A program made the translations under genes and the position numbers. The notes beneath the pieces are model-generated. The model was given only the letters and a program-made list of their open reading frames with translations, was not told where the DNA came from and did not search any database. From assembly GCF_003944795.1 (NCBI RefSeq), contig NZ_RWBG01000005.1, positions 221,561-285,560 of the forward strand: 64,000 nt of DNA. The letters are read 5' to 3'. Positions 34,918 through 45,617 of this stretch are shown in pieces. Position 1 is the stretch's first letter, and the number at the start of each line of letters is the position of its first letter. The DNA is from Mangrovimonas spongiae (lineage in GTDB: Bacteria; Bacteroidota; Bacteroidia; Flavobacteriales; Flavobacteriaceae).

Positions 34918-37710
34918 ATGGCAACAGATATTTCAAAAGTTAATCCAAAAACAAACATTATTATAAAAGGAGCAAAACTCCACAACTTAAAAAATATAGA
35001 TGTTGTTATACCAAGAAATAAGCTTGTTGTTATTACAGGACTTTCTGGTTCGGGAAAGTCTAGTCTAGCTTTCGACACACTATATGCCGAAGGACAACGA
35101 CGCTACGTTGAAAGCTTATCTAGCTACGCCAGACAATTTTTAGGACGATTAAACAAGCCAAAAGTAGATTACATTAAAGGTATTGCTCCCGCCATTGCTA
35201 TCGAGCAAAAAGTAAACTCTACCAACCCTAGATCGACCGTTGGAACAACTACAGAAATTTATGATTATCTTAAATTACTATATGCTAGAATTGGTAAAAC
35301 CTACTCACCTATTTCTCATAACGAAGTAAAAAAGGATACCGTTGCTGATGTTCTTGAGTTTATTAAAACTTTTAATGAACGTGAAAAACTCCTACTCCTT
35401 GCTCCAATTCATTTAGAAGAAGGTAGAAGTATGACAGATAAACTTAAAGTTTTACAGCAACAAGGGTATGCTAGAATAAAAACTAAAGGAGATGTTAAAC
35501 GTCTTCACGATGTTTCTCCCGAAAATGTTGATGATAGTAGTTTTCTCGTTGTTGATAGAATTATTACAAAACATGATGACGATTTTTATAACAGATTAGC
35601 AGATGCTATTGAAACTGCTTTTTTTGAAGGTAAAGGATCCTGTATTATAGAATCTTTAGCCGATGGAAATCAACGCGTATTTAGTAATAAATTTGAATTG
35701 GATGGTATTGACTTTTTAGAACCTAATGTACATTTATTTAGTTTTAACAACCCTTATGGCGCTTGTCCAAAATGCGAAGGTTATGGTGATATTATTGGTA
35801 TAGATGAAGATTTAGTAATACCAAACACTGCCCTATCTGTTTATGAAAATGCCATTTTCCCATGGCGCGGTGAAAGTATGAGCTGGTATAGAGATCAACT
35901 CGTAAACAATTCGCATAAATTCGATTTTCCAATTCATAAACCCTATTTTAAGTTAACAGAAGACCAAAAACAACTTATTTGGAATGGAAACAAGTACTTT
36001 GAAGGACTTCATACCTTTTTTGAAGAACTAGAAGCTAAAGCTTATAAAATTCAAAATCGTGTTATGCTTTCCAGATATCGAGGCAAAACTACTTGTAAAA
36101 CATGTAATGGACGTAGACTTCGTAAAGAAGCTAATTATGTAAAAATAAATAGTAAAAGTATTACGGATTTAGTAGAAATGCCATTAGATCAACTTACCAA
36201 ATTCTTCAAGAAATTAGAGTTAAGCAAACATGATAACGATATTGCTAAGCGTTTATTAACAGAAATAAATAATAGACTTTCTTATCTTGAAAAAGTTGGC
36301 TTAAACTATTTAACATTAAACAGAAAGTCAAACACACTATCTGGTGGCGAAAGTCAACGTATAAATTTAGCAACTTCTCTAGGTAGCAGCTTAGTTGGAT
36401 CGATGTATATCCTCGATGAACCTAGTATAGGACTACACCCAAAAGACACCGAAAATTTAATAGAAGTTTTAAAATCATTACGTGATTTAGGAAATACAGT
36501 TATTGTTGTCGAACATGATAAAGATATCATGCAAGCAGCCGACGAAATTATAGATGTTGGACCAGAAGCTGGTACATTTGGCGGCGAAGTAGTTGCTGTA
36601 GGCGATTATAACACAATTTTAAAATCGGACTCGCTAACTGCTGGTTACTTAAATGGTTCTTTAACTATAGAACCAGCTAAAAAAACTAGAACTTCAAAAT
36701 ATCATATCGACATATTAGGTGCGCGTGAAAACAATTTAAAAAATATTGATGTTACCTTTCCTTTAAACATGCTTACCGTAGTTACTGGAGTTTCAGGAAG
36801 CGGGAAAAGTACATTAGTAAAAAAGATTCTGTTCCCTGCTTTGCAAAAGCAACTTACCGACTTTAGTGATAAACCAGGGCAATTTTCCAGAATTGAAGGA
36901 AATTTTAGTAACATAAAACACATTGAGTTTGTCGATCAAAACCCCATAGGCCGCTCCTCGCGATCTAATCCAGTTACTTATATTAAAGCTTACGATGATA
37001 TTAGAGCACTTTTTGCCAATCAAAAATTAAGTACCATAAGAAACTTTAAAGCGAAACATTTTTCGTTTAATGTTGATGGTGGCCGATGCGAAACTTGTAA
37101 AGGCGAAGGCCAAGTTACTATTGAAATGCAGTTTATGGCCGATGTTCATTTAACGTGTGAAACTTGTGGTGGTAAACGATTCAAAAAAGAAGTGCTTGAA
37201 GTTACTTTTATGGATAAATCTATAGACGATGTGTTAAATATGACTATAGATAACGCTATTGCATTTTTTGAATTACACAAGCAAAGTAAAATAACTAACA
37301 AGCTACAACCACTTCAAGATGTTGGTTTAGGTTACGTTACCTTAGGGCAAAGCTCCTCTACGCTTTCTGGTGGAGAAGCACAGCGTATTAAGTTAGCATC
37401 GTTCTTAGGCAAAGGAAGCAAAAGCGACAACACCCTTTTTATTTTTGATGAACCAACGACAGGGCTTCATTTTCATGATATAAAAAAGCTTTTAAAATCC
37501 TTTAATGCGCTTATAGATAAAGGACATTCTATTATTGTAATAGAACATAATTTAGAGCTTATTAAATGCGCCGATTATATTATAGATCTTGGGCCAAGTG
37601 GCGGTAATAAAGGTGGTGAACTTGTAGCGCATGGCATGCCACAAGATATTATTTCGAATTCTAAATCGTTAACCGGTAAATACTTAAAGCAAGAGTTTAG
37701 TAATACATAA
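34918..37710 (+). CDS. uvrA: Excinuclease ABC subunit A (UvrA)
   Basis: The damage-recognition ATPase of nucleotide excision repair, 930 residues (usual length). Two ABC modules are present: Walker [10 protein letters not shown] at 41-49 and a second one GVSGSGKST near 624. There are signature motifs LSGGESQR and LSGGEAQR, and zinc-finger pairs CPKC, CKTC, CETC and CETC. It acts with UvrB and UvrC, which are not in the window. The 3' end overlaps the convergent DUF3667 gene by 14 bases. Confidence 0.97.
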   Translation: MATDISKVNPKTNIIIKGAKLHNLKNIDVVIPRNKLVVITGLSGSGKSSLAFDTLYAEGQRRYVESLSSYARQFLGRLNKPKVDYIKGIAPAIAIEQKVNSTNPRSTVGTTTEIYDYLKLLYARIGKTYSPISHNEVKKDTVADVLEFIKTFNEREKLLLLAPIHLEEGRSMTDKLKVLQQQGYARIKTKGDVKRLHDVSPENVDDSSFLVVDRIITKHDDDFYNRLADAIETAFFEGKGSCIIESLADGNQRVFSNKFELDGIDFLEPNVHLFSFNNPYGACPKCEGYGDIIGIDEDLVIPNTALSVYENAIFPWRGESMSWYRDQLVNNSHKFDFPIHKPYFKLTEDQKQLIWNGNKYFEGLHTFFEELEAKAYKIQNRVMLSRYRGKTTCKTCNGRRLRKEANYVKINSKSITDLVEMPLDQLTKFFKKLELSKHDNDIAKRLLTEINNRLSYLEKVGLNYLTLNRKSNTLSGGESQRINLATSLGSSLVGSMYILDEPSIGLHPKDTENLIEVLKSLRDLGNTVIVVEHDKDIMQAADEIIDVGPEAGTFGGEVVAVGDYNTILKSDSLTAGYLNGSLTIEPAKKTRTSKYHIDILGARENNLKNIDVTFPLNMLTVVTGVSGSGKSTLVKKILFPALQKQLTDFSDKPGQFSRIEGNFSNIKHIEFVDQNPIGRSSRSNPVTYIKAYDDIRALFANQKLSTIRNFKAKHFSFNVDGGRCETCKGEGQVTIEMQFMADVHLTCETCGGKRFKKEVLEVTFMDKSIDDVLNMTIDNAIAFFELHKQSKITNKLQPLQDVGLGYVTLGQSSSTLSGGEAQRIKLASFLGKGSKSDNTLFIFDEPTTGLHFHDIKKLLKSFNALIDKGHSIIVIEHNLELIKCADYIIDLGPSGGNKGGELVAHGMPQDIISNSKSLTGKYLKQEFSNT

Positions 37711-38761
37711 AAGCAAAAAAGCCTAAAAATATCGTTATAGGTATTAATAATGTGAAAAAGAAGAGAACTATAAAACTACTTTTTATATAGCTCAAAATCC
37801 AACCTTGCTCATAAAAACGCTTTACAGCAATAAAAAAGTAAATAAATGTGGATAACATAATTAATCCCATTAGCCAACCTGGAAAATTTGCCCATATAAA
37901 ATTGCATAGTAATAGAATACTAAATACTGTAAATAAATAAGCAAAAAAGTAGAAGCTAAATACTAAATGATAAGCATAAGCTCCTTTTCTGTAATAAAAT
38001 AGTTTTAATAATAATGCAAAAATTGGCAATAAGAAAAACATGGCGATAGGAATAGTATCGTAAAAACGCTTTAAAATAGAGCCACCACTTTTACTTTTAT
38101 AAAACTTCAAGGCTTGTTCATAAAACTTTCGTGTCACCCAACTTGCATTCTCATCAAGCCCCATTTCTTTATAAATAATTTTATCTGAAGCGCCTGCGTT
38201 TATTAAAGAGTCTATTTTTATTTGATTAAACCCTGAATTAAATAGGGGTTTAGAATTGCTTTTGTTTTTTATTATTGAATCTAATTCTTGGGTCTCCTTA
38301 TCTGTTAAGCCTAATGCTTCCTTATTGTCTGTATAAGGTTTTATATAGTTTTCTAATTGCGTAGAATCTAATGGTTTTTGCGATATAGAATCCATAACCA
38401 CTTTAGCATGCTCAAAATTCTCTTTTAAAGATGTATCTATATCTCTTGCTTGTTGATTAGCCACAAAAGAAAACAGAAAGAAAAACACCACCGAAATAAA
38501 CAGATACATTTGCGCTGGATGCAGATATAATAACCGTTTACCACCTATAAATCGTTTAGCCAAATAACCTGGTTTTATCATTAAAGGGATAAAACTTTTA
38601 AAAAATCTAGCATCTACCGAGAAATAATTACTTATGGTATTGTTGAACAAAATACCAAGAGTAAGTTCTTCTTTAGACTTTTGCCCGCAATATGGGCAAT
38701 ACGCATACGATTCATAAAACTGTTGCTCACAATTAGAGCAAGACTTTAGGTTGGTTGGCAT
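37697..38761 (-). CDS. DUF3667 membrane protein with N-terminal zinc ribbon
   Basis: A 354-residue protein. The N-terminal zinc ribbon CSNCEQQFYESYAYCPYCGQK (about 8-28, CxxC and CxxC) is followed by a cytoplasmic segment (LLYLHPAQMYLFISV, family hallmark), a helix, a long extracytoplasmic loop (about 100-240), and four C-terminal membrane helices (about 245-350). It matches DUF3667. The function is unknown. Its stop codon lies inside the uvrA 3' end. Confidence 0.85.
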   Translation of the reverse strand: MPTNLKSCSNCEQQFYESYAYCPYCGQKSKEELTLGILFNNTISNYFSVDARFFKSFIPLMIKPGYLAKRFIGGKRLLYLHPAQMYLFISVVFFFLFSFVANQQARDIDTSLKENFEHAKVVMDSISQKPLDSTQLENYIKPYTDNKEALGLTDKETQELDSIIKNKSNSKPLFNSGFNQIKIDSLINAGASDKIIYKEMGLDENASWVTRKFYEQALKFYKSKSGGSILKRFYDTIPIAMFFLLPIFALLLKLFYYRKGAYAYHLVFSFYFFAYLFTVFSILLLCNFIWANFPGWLMGLIMLSTFIYFFIAVKRFYEQGWILSYIKSSFIVLFFFTLLIPITIFLGFFAFMYY

Positions 38762-38947
38762 AGGTAATAAAATATTCAGATTAAAAATAGAAAAATATTC
38801 TTAAAAAAAGAGAAACAATATAATTGCCATCTATTTAAAGTTGACAAAAAACACATTTAAATTACTGAAATTAAACTACTTAACAACGATAACTATTTTT
38901 TGGCATGCTGTTTGATTCTTTACTAGTGAATCACAAATTCTATTATT

Positions 38948-39964
38948 ATGAAAAAATTAATTCACTTATTTACAGTTTTGCTTTTAACAGGGTTTACTGT
39001 TAATGCAACCACAAGTTTAGACGAAAACAATGCTAAAGCTACAAACTTTAGAGGCTATGGTAATTCTTTCATATTTGTAGAAGGTGGTATTGAATTTTCG
39101 GTTTTTCCAGATGGACAGTTTGATTTTTATATGCCACAATATGGGCCTAATGTAAATGTAGCCATAAATACACCTGGATTAAATATTAGTTTTAATTCAG
39201 GATACAACTACAATGGTTATGTACAATACGATGAGTTTGGAGCCGTAATACAAATAGAGCATATTCCTATTTATTATGATTATTATGGCCGTATTAGCCG
39301 TGTAGGAAATATACATATAAGCTATAATGGTTTTGGCTATGTTTCGCGTGTTGGCGGATTATATGTTCATTATAGAAATCGTGTATTTACACATTATACA
39401 GGATTTATAAATAGATATAACAGAAGTTATGTTTATAGACCATGGCACAGGTTTTATGTGGTTCCACCAGTAGCACATTGTGTTGTGTACAATAGACCAT
39501 ATAGAAATCATTACAGACCAATACGTCATAGGTTTACAACACCGTATAGAAATAATTACAGACCTAGAACTGCTGTTGCTAATAGACGTGGAACAACAAT
39601 AACAAGAAGCAGAACATCGGCTACGAGACATCGTGTTGCTAACAATAGAACAAGACAGCCTAATAATACTTCGGTTAGATCTCGTAAAAATATTAATAGA
39701 AATCGTTCTGCAAGATCGGTTGATAGAATTACTACACGATCAAGCAAACCAAGCGTTATATCTAGGAAAACATCTAGATCTAGAAGTAAAAATCCTAATA
39801 AAAATGTGACAAAATCAAGACAACGTGTGTCTAATAATATAAAAGGGAGAAATAATTCTAAAGTACGAAAACCAAATCGTGTAAATACACGTAAGTATAA
39901 TACAAGGTCACAAAATAAAAGACTAGTTGCCTCTAACAGTAATAAAAATAGAGGAAGAAGATAA
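38948..39964 (+). CDS. Secreted protein with long basic disordered tail
   Basis: A 338-residue protein with a signal peptide (about 1-20). The first half, about 35-165, is Tyr/Gly/Asn-rich and probably beta-structured (FVEGGIEFSVFPDGQFDFYMPQYG). From about residue 160 to the end the sequence is dominated by Arg, Asn, Ser, Thr and Lys, and has only one acidic residue (in SVDR). I recall the first half from uncharacterised flavobacterial proteins. The tail could bind nucleic acid, polysaccharide or the acidic cell surface; no function is known. Confidence 0.75.
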   Translation: MKKLIHLFTVLLLTGFTVNATTSLDENNAKATNFRGYGNSFIFVEGGIEFSVFPDGQFDFYMPQYGPNVNVAINTPGLNISFNSGYNYNGYVQYDEFGAVIQIEHIPIYYDYYGRISRVGNIHISYNGFGYVSRVGGLYVHYRNRVFTHYTGFINRYNRSYVYRPWHRFYVVPPVAHCVVYNRPYRNHYRPIRHRFTTPYRNNYRPRTAVANRRGTTITRSRTSATRHRVANNRTRQPNNTSVRSRKNINRNRSARSVDRITTRSSKPSVISRKTSRSRSKNPNKNVTKSRQRVSNNIKGRNNSKVRKPNRVNTRKYNTRSQNKRLVASNSNKNRGRR

Positions 39965-39986
39965 TAAGATTTTTGGTTGGTTAGTT

Positions 39987-40043
39987 GGAAAGTCCTGCGA
40001 TTAAGTTTGCCTCAAAGCAACATCGTGGGATTTTCCCTTTTTT
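39987..40043 (+). terminator. Strand-specific terminator with G-U pairs
   Basis: A 15-bp stem (39987-40001 with 40022-40036) contains three positions that pair only as G-U in forward-strand RNA (39992, 39996, 39997), followed by CTTTTTT. The reverse transcript would have mismatches there, so it should stop only the 38948 gene. Confidence 0.65.
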
Positions 40044-41496
40044 AACGCTTTATAATTCGGTTTATAAGCACTGTAATATCTTCTGATAAATTTAAAGTAT
40101 ACACAACAACCCCATAAAAACAACTAATTAATATACTTTTAATTAGAATACTAACAGCTGGATGCCAAGTAAAATCCCAATAGTAAAAAATACCTAAACT
40201 AACCAATAGTAAGACAAGTACTTTGCCTGTATTTGCAGTAAAAGGCATCATTTTAAACTTACTATAAACAAACCATATTTTTATAACGTTGTAAATAACA
40301 AAAGCTATTAACGATGCAAAAGCTGCACCATTAATACCAAAGGTGGGAATGAATATTAAATTTAACACTATAGTTATAAACACAAGAAGCACCCCAAAGA
40401 GCAATATCTTTCTATAGTAATCGCTATTAAATAAAATGGCATTGTTATTCCCTAAAAGACCTTCCATAAGTTTAGCAATCCCAATAGCAAATACAACCAC
40501 AATTCCATGGGCATATCTTTCGTCTATCAACTTGTAAAGCTCATTAATATTTAAAACAATTAATAAAAATAAATAGCTACAAATTATAAATAAATTCAAG
40601 GAGCTTTTTTTGTACAAAAGGACTAATTCGGTTTTATTTTTTTCATTAAGTAATTTTGCCGTTAAAGGACTTACGATTTGATGCATTGAGCGTGCTGGAA
40701 CACTAATTACTGTAGCAATAAATGTTGCCACACTATAATAAGCAATGTCGTCTAGTTCTACATATCGGTTAATCATGAATTTATCTATTTCCAAGATAAT
40801 ATTAGCAACCGACCCTGCTAAAATAATTAAACTTGTATATTTTAAAATAGATCGTATGTTAGGCAGTTTCGTCAACTGTAACTTAGGAAAACGAAGGCTG
40901 TAAGCATACAATTTCATTATAATCATTCTAATTATATATATCCCAACAATGCCATAAATTAATGTATCGGTGGCTAAAAGTTCAAAGTGCAATAATAATA
41001 AGAGAACCATAATACCTAATCTATGAAAAACTTCTTTCATAAAATTGCCAAAAACAGATTGAAACTGTACGCGAGACCAGGCATAAAACACTTCAAAATA
41101 CGCAAACGAAACAGCTGCTACATAAATTAACCATACATAATCTTTAACAATAATATTGTCTGCAGACATCCAATTCGCTATCTCATTAAAACAAAGCCAA
41201 CCTATAAATCCAAACGGAATAATAATAGCCAACGGCAGAAGCAACATGAGTGTTAAAAAGCTATTTTGAGATTGTCGGCTTTTAAAAGAAGAGTAAAATT
41301 TTATTATGGTATTATGCACACCAAAAGCCATTAAAGGCATTAAAATATTGGCTGTAGATAATATATAGGAAATCAACCCAAAATATTCAGGGCTAAGGAA
41401 CTGCGTGTACAAAAACAATACATTAATAGCGCCTATTGCAAAACCCAAATAGGTTGTTATGGTGTTTTTTGCGGATTGATTAACTACAACTCCCAT
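40042..41496 (-). CDS. Polysaccharide flippase (Wzx/MATE-like)
   Basis: A 484-residue inner-membrane protein with about twelve to fourteen hydrophobic segments, of the oligosaccharide flippase family (PF01943/PF13440 type). It starts MGVVVNQSAKNTITTYLGFAIGAINVLFLYTQFLSPEYFG, as expected for the first helices. It would move a lipid-linked glycan across the membrane. Its ATG lies directly after the stop of the glycosyltransferase gene (41496/41497), the last of a four-gene reverse operon. Confidence 0.88.
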   Translation of the reverse strand: MGVVVNQSAKNTITTYLGFAIGAINVLFLYTQFLSPEYFGLISYILSTANILMPLMAFGVHNTIIKFYSSFKSRQSQNSFLTLMLLLPLAIIIPFGFIGWLCFNEIANWMSADNIIVKDYVWLIYVAAVSFAYFEVFYAWSRVQFQSVFGNFMKEVFHRLGIMVLLLLLHFELLATDTLIYGIVGIYIIRMIIMKLYAYSLRFPKLQLTKLPNIRSILKYTSLIILAGSVANIILEIDKFMINRYVELDDIAYYSVATFIATVISVPARSMHQIVSPLTAKLLNEKNKTELVLLYKKSSLNLFIICSYLFLLIVLNINELYKLIDERYAHGIVVVFAIGIAKLMEGLLGNNNAILFNSDYYRKILLFGVLLVFITIVLNLIFIPTFGINGAAFASLIAFVIYNVIKIWFVYSKFKMMPFTANTGKVLVLLLVSLGIFYYWDFTWHPAVSILIKSILISCFYGVVVYTLNLSEDITVLINRIIKR

Positions 41497-42777
41497 TTAT
41501 ATTAATTCTGATAACGCCTTTGTTAAAGCCTTTCTACTGTACTTTTCTATATGCTTAGAGTTTACTTGTAAACTATCTTCTTTAAAGGCTTTGTAATGCT
41601 CTAAAATAGTTTTTTTAAGCGCATTGTAATCATTATAAGAAAAATATTTTCCTGCTTGGGTGTCGTTAAGAATTGTTTTTACATCAGACTGTTTTGGCCC
41701 AATAGCAACAATAGGACGTTGCGATGCTAAATACTCAAAAAGCTTGCCTGGGATGATGGCTTCTGTTTCAACCGAATCAATCTCTAAAAGCAACAATACT
41801 TGTGATTTTTTTTGATATGTAATAGATTGATTATGTTTAACATACCCTGCGCTATTCAAATAATTAGTTAAATTATTTTTTTGGATTGATTTAAGTACTT
41901 CTTCACCAACATGACCAACTAAAGTAAGCTGAAAATCGGCTTTAAAACCTTCAATATTTTTTAGTAAATCATCTAAAACTTTCCATAATATTTCTGGATT
42001 TCTTTTAGATAATAATGACCCAATATGCGAAATACTAAACTTTGTATCTAATGTCACGTTATCTTGAAACATTTCTGTATCATACCCATTTGTTATTACA
42101 GAAATAGGCACTTTGGTTTTTTGAGAAAATTCCTTTTGGGTCGCAAAACTCGTTACAATTACCCTATTAGCTTCTTCAAGTACATGCTGTTCTAACCTTT
42201 TATGTTTCTTTTTAGCAAAAGGCAACAGTTTTAATTGTTTATGGTAACCTATGTTTGTCCAAGGATCACGAAAATCTGCTAACCACTTTACTCCTAACTT
42301 ATGTTTTAAATGTAATCCTATTAGATGCATGCTATGTGGTGGCCCTGTGGTTATTATTGTTTCTATGTTTTCTCGTACTATCACATCTTTTAAAAAAGCA
42401 ACAGAAGGTTTAACCCAAGACTTTCTTGCATCAGGAATAAAAAAATTACCACGAATAAATAGCAATAATTTCTCTATAAAGCTTTGTTTATGTTCCGTTG
42501 TAATAATCCCTTTGCTCATGGTTTGCGTTTTCTTTTTAAAAAACACGTTAGCTATACCATAAGGTTCTTTTATAGGATGTTTAATGACTTTTATTGATTC
42601 GGGAATCTCATCTATTAAACTATCATCTACTATAGGATAATGTGCATTTTCAGGAACATAAACAATAGGTTCTACATTATAATCCTGTAAGTATTTTACA
42701 AACTTTAACCAGCGTTGCACACCAGGACCGCCAGCTGGTGGCCAATAATATGCTATAATAAGTGCCTTTTTTTGCAA
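41497..42777 (-). CDS. GT4-like glycosyltransferase
   Basis: A 426-residue glycosyltransferase of the GT-B fold. The N-terminal lobe starts KALIIAYYWPPAGGPGVQRWLKF, a typical opening for Bacteroidota GT4/family-1 enzymes. The C-terminal lobe has the donor-binding region IPGKLFEYLASQRPIVAIGP. Donor and acceptor are not known. Lies one base from YfhO upstream and abuts the flippase downstream, so all three are probably made together for a surface glycan. Confidence 0.88.
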   Translation of the reverse strand: MQKKALIIAYYWPPAGGPGVQRWLKFVKYLQDYNVEPIVYVPENAHYPIVDDSLIDEIPESIKVIKHPIKEPYGIANVFFKKKTQTMSKGIITTEHKQSFIEKLLLFIRGNFFIPDARKSWVKPSVAFLKDVIVRENIETIITTGPPHSMHLIGLHLKHKLGVKWLADFRDPWTNIGYHKQLKLLPFAKKKHKRLEQHVLEEANRVIVTSFATQKEFSQKTKVPISVITNGYDTEMFQDNVTLDTKFSISHIGSLLSKRNPEILWKVLDDLLKNIEGFKADFQLTLVGHVGEEVLKSIQKNNLTNYLNSAGYVKHNQSITYQKKSQVLLLLEIDSVETEAIIPGKLFEYLASQRPIVAIGPKQSDVKTILNDTQAGKYFSYNDYNALKKTILEHYKAFKEDSLQVNSKHIEKYSRKALTKALSELI

Positions 42778-42778
42778 C

Positions 42779-45211
42779 TTAGTTAGATTTTCTTTTAAAC
42801 TGATACGCTATGCCGCCTATTAAAATAAGCCCAAACAACAACGAACTTGCCAAAGCAATACGACTCCCTGTTTTTACAACCGAAGGCTCAAACTTAAATT
42901 CAATAATATGGTTTCCTTTAGGAATTTGCATACCTCGCAATACATAATTTACACGTATATACGATGCTTCTTTTCCATCTAAATATACTTGCCAACCATG
43001 ATTATAGTAAACTTCTGAAAATACCGCAAATCCATTATTAGAATTTGAAGTCTCGTATTTAATATAGTTTGGTTTGTATTCTTTAACACTTATAGTTGCT
43101 GTAGAATCGACAGTAAAACTCGGGGCTCCAGAAGCTTTAAACCTACTACCAAATTCTATAAGATTAAAAACGGCTTCTTTTTTGGTATGTAAGCTATCTA
43201 ACGCTAGGATCTCTTTGTTAGCACTTTCTACAGGCTTTAAATTTTCTATAAACCATGCATTTCCATTAGTTTCTGGATTTGGATAAATAACCGGCTGTTG
43301 ATTGTCGCCTTCAGCAATAATATATTTAGCATTAAGCATGTTAAGCACTTCAATATTATTACGTGCTATGTGAAAATCATACAACTCATCGTAGCGTTTT
43401 AATTTAGCAGCATGATAACCGCTTAAAGAATTGTGAAAATAAGACGCTTTTGCCGGTTCTCTGGAATACAAGTCTAATACTCTAAAATTAGACGTGTCTT
43501 CTTGTATCTTTTTATCAATTTCTGTAGCTTGGTAAGGTTTTTTCACTTTAATTGATGCTACAAAATTATCGTTATTTACATAACGCTTATCTACGATAAC
43601 AAGATCGAATAAAATTAACACCGCAAATCCTACAATAACTAAGTTTTGTGATAATTTTTTCTTTAAATACATAAAAATTAATCCAGCAGATAGCAGAACT
43701 AATACTAAGGTTCTTAATGTATCTTCTGTAAAAAATGCTTTTCTATCTTCTTTTATAGCATTAATAAATTGCTCACCATAATTCTGACGATAAAACGCAT
43801 CATTTCCCCCTGAAAAACTAAAAGACGCCTTAAACACGAGCAATAACAAGGCTAAACCTCCTGTAATTAACACCGTGTACTTTAGGGCTTTGAGTTTCTT
43901 TTCATCAGCTTCAAAATCATTAAACAGCCTAACTAAACCAAAAACTCCTAAAACAGGAATACATAATTCCAGAATAACTTGTATGGAAGTTACCGCTCTA
44001 AACTTGTCGTAAAGTGGCACAAAATCAATAAAAAAATTGGTTAAAAAACTCAAATTATAACCATAAGATAGTAATAACGATAGCAGCGAACCACCAACAA
44101 GCCACCATTTTAAGCGTCCTTTTACCAAGAATAAGGCAAAAACAAATAAGAAGAGACTAACGGCTCCAACATAGGCAGGCGCTTCTAGTATAGGCTGATC
44201 GCCCCAGTAGGTTGGTACACGTTTAACTTGTTCGGCTGCTTGTAATGGTGATGCACCCAAACGTAAAAAGAAATCGTAAGAAGCTGAGTTTTTCCCAACA
44301 TCTTCAAGACTTCCACCTCCCATGAGTCGAGGAATATACAAGTTAAGTGATTCTAAAAAACCATAACTATACTCGGTAATTTTATCTCTATCTAAACCTG
44401 AGGTTACCGCTTTTGGCGAACCATCGGGATTAATGGTTAATTCACTTTGTCCTCTTGTACTAGCTTTTGAATATTCTAAAGTGGCTAATGTACTTGTTGC
44501 ATTTAGCCCTAATGCTAAGGTAACAGCAAGCACTAAAATACCAACCGATTTAAAAAATTGTGGGAGCAATTGCTTTCTAAAAGCATCAACCAAATAAGCA
44601 ATACCTAAGACAATAACTAAAAACAATAAATAATAGGTCATTTGAGGATGATTAGCTTGTATTTCTAATCCCATAGCCACAACTGTAAGTAAAAACCCTG
44701 CTAAATAGCGTTTTCTAAACGTGAGAATAATACCACTTAATACTAACGGCATATAAGCAATAGCATGAGCTTTGGCATTATGCCCTACGCCAAGAATAAT
44801 AATCAAGTAAGTTGAAAATCCAAAGGCTAAAGCCCCAAGTGCTGAAAGTCTAAAATCGACTTTAAGCGATAATAGTAAAATGTAAAACCCTATAAAATAT
44901 AGGAATAAATAATCGGCTGGTCTTGGTAAAAACCTCAGAGCTAAATCTAATTTTTTAATATAGTTATGCGGATATTTCGCCCCTAATTGATAGGTAGGCA
45001 TACCACCAAAAGCACTATTAGTCCAATAGGTTTCTTCACCTGTTTCTGCTCTAAAATCGTTTTGCTGTTTAGCCATGCCAATATAATGCATGATATCACT
45101 CTGAAAAATAGATTTCCCTTGTAAAACAGGACTAAAATAAAATAAGGAAACGGCTATAAAGCCAACAATTATTGCTATGTGCGGAAGTAATTTCTTAAAA
45201 GAAAGTTGCAT
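42779..45211 (-). CDS. YfhO family membrane protein
   Basis: An 810-residue inner-membrane protein with about a dozen hydrophobic segments and a C-terminal extracytoplasmic domain (about 590-770) with EVYYNHGWQVYLDGKEASYIRVNYVLRGMQIPKGNHIIEFKF, characteristic of YfhO. YfhO proteins are GT-C-like and in Firmicutes take part in adding sugars to lipoteichoic acid; the Bacteroidota substrate is unknown. It lies in the glycan operon, between the DUF4834 gene and the glycosyltransferase. Confidence 0.9.
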   Translation of the reverse strand: MQLSFKKLLPHIAIIVGFIAVSLFYFSPVLQGKSIFQSDIMHYIGMAKQQNDFRAETGEETYWTNSAFGGMPTYQLGAKYPHNYIKKLDLALRFLPRPADYLFLYFIGFYILLLSLKVDFRLSALGALAFGFSTYLIIILGVGHNAKAHAIAYMPLVLSGIILTFRKRYLAGFLLTVVAMGLEIQANHPQMTYYLLFLVIVLGIAYLVDAFRKQLLPQFFKSVGILVLAVTLALGLNATSTLATLEYSKASTRGQSELTINPDGSPKAVTSGLDRDKITEYSYGFLESLNLYIPRLMGGGSLEDVGKNSASYDFFLRLGASPLQAAEQVKRVPTYWGDQPILEAPAYVGAVSLFLFVFALFLVKGRLKWWLVGGSLLSLLLSYGYNLSFLTNFFIDFVPLYDKFRAVTSIQVILELCIPVLGVFGLVRLFNDFEADEKKLKALKYTVLITGGLALLLLVFKASFSFSGGNDAFYRQNYGEQFINAIKEDRKAFFTEDTLRTLVLVLLSAGLIFMYLKKKLSQNLVIVGFAVLILFDLVIVDKRYVNNDNFVASIKVKKPYQATEIDKKIQEDTSNFRVLDLYSREPAKASYFHNSLSGYHAAKLKRYDELYDFHIARNNIEVLNMLNAKYIIAEGDNQQPVIYPNPETNGNAWFIENLKPVESANKEILALDSLHTKKEAVFNLIEFGSRFKASGAPSFTVDSTATISVKEYKPNYIKYETSNSNNGFAVFSEVYYNHGWQVYLDGKEASYIRVNYVLRGMQIPKGNHIIEFKFEPSVVKTGSRIALASSLLFGLILIGGIAYQFKRKSN

Positions 45212-45240
45212 GTATTAGTTTTAGAATATGATTGCGAAAA

Positions 45241-45516
45241 TTAATCAATTTCTTCGTAATCTACATATTCACCAACATTTTTATTAGAAGTTTTAGCATT
45301 AGGCATCTTATCGATTGTGACTTCACCTTCCTTCTGGTCTTTCTTAGTACCTTGATACTGAGAGTTCATATCGCCAAATCTTTCTTCGGCTTTTTTAGCC
45401 ACATACTTTACTAATACGGGTGCAAAAATTCTAGAAAGAATTTTTAATCCATAATAAACCAATAGAATAATTAAAACAATCTTTAAAACTCCGGTTATTG
45501 ATGCGTATTGAAGCAT
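45241..45516 (-). CDS. DUF4834 family small membrane protein
   Basis: A 91-residue protein with one N-terminal membrane helix (about 10-35) and a charged cytoplasmic tail containing EERFGDM and the end KNVGEYVDYEEID. This is the DUF4834 pattern known from Flavobacteriia. The function is unknown. It is first in the reverse operon, with YfhO 29 bases downstream. Confidence 0.82.
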   Translation of the reverse strand: MLQYASITGVLKIVLIILLVYYGLKILSRIFAPVLVKYVAKKAEERFGDMNSQYQGTKKDQKEGEVTIDKMPNAKTSNKNVGEYVDYEEID

Positions 45517-45530
45517 AGTCTTCTTTTTTA

Positions 45531-45538
45531 CAAAAATA
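45531..45538 (-). promoter_or_regulatory. -7 box of the DUF4834-YfhO-glycosyltransferase-flippase operon
   Basis: Reverse strand TATTTTTG is an exact TAnnTTTG match 14 bases upstream of the DUF4834 start at 45516, giving a very short leader. Confidence 0.5.
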
Positions 45539-45592
45539 GAATTCTTCTGCTTTAAAATAAATATTAAATACTTAAAAAATATATAAAATCAA

Positions 45593-45600
45593 TATATTTG
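45593..45600 (+). promoter_or_regulatory. -7 box of the 45618 operon
   Basis: TATATTTG is an exact TAnnTTTG match 17 bases before ATG 45618. The region upstream is A/T-rich without a clear TTG. Confidence 0.45.
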
Positions 45601-45617
45601 AAACCAAAGAAACTCTC

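Noticed and set aside
39359..39747. Two reverse-strand open frames rich in Ser/Cys or Leu inside the basic secreted protein gene
   Set aside because: They are antisense shadows of Arg/Tyr-rich codons; no promoter, start context or family pattern supports them.
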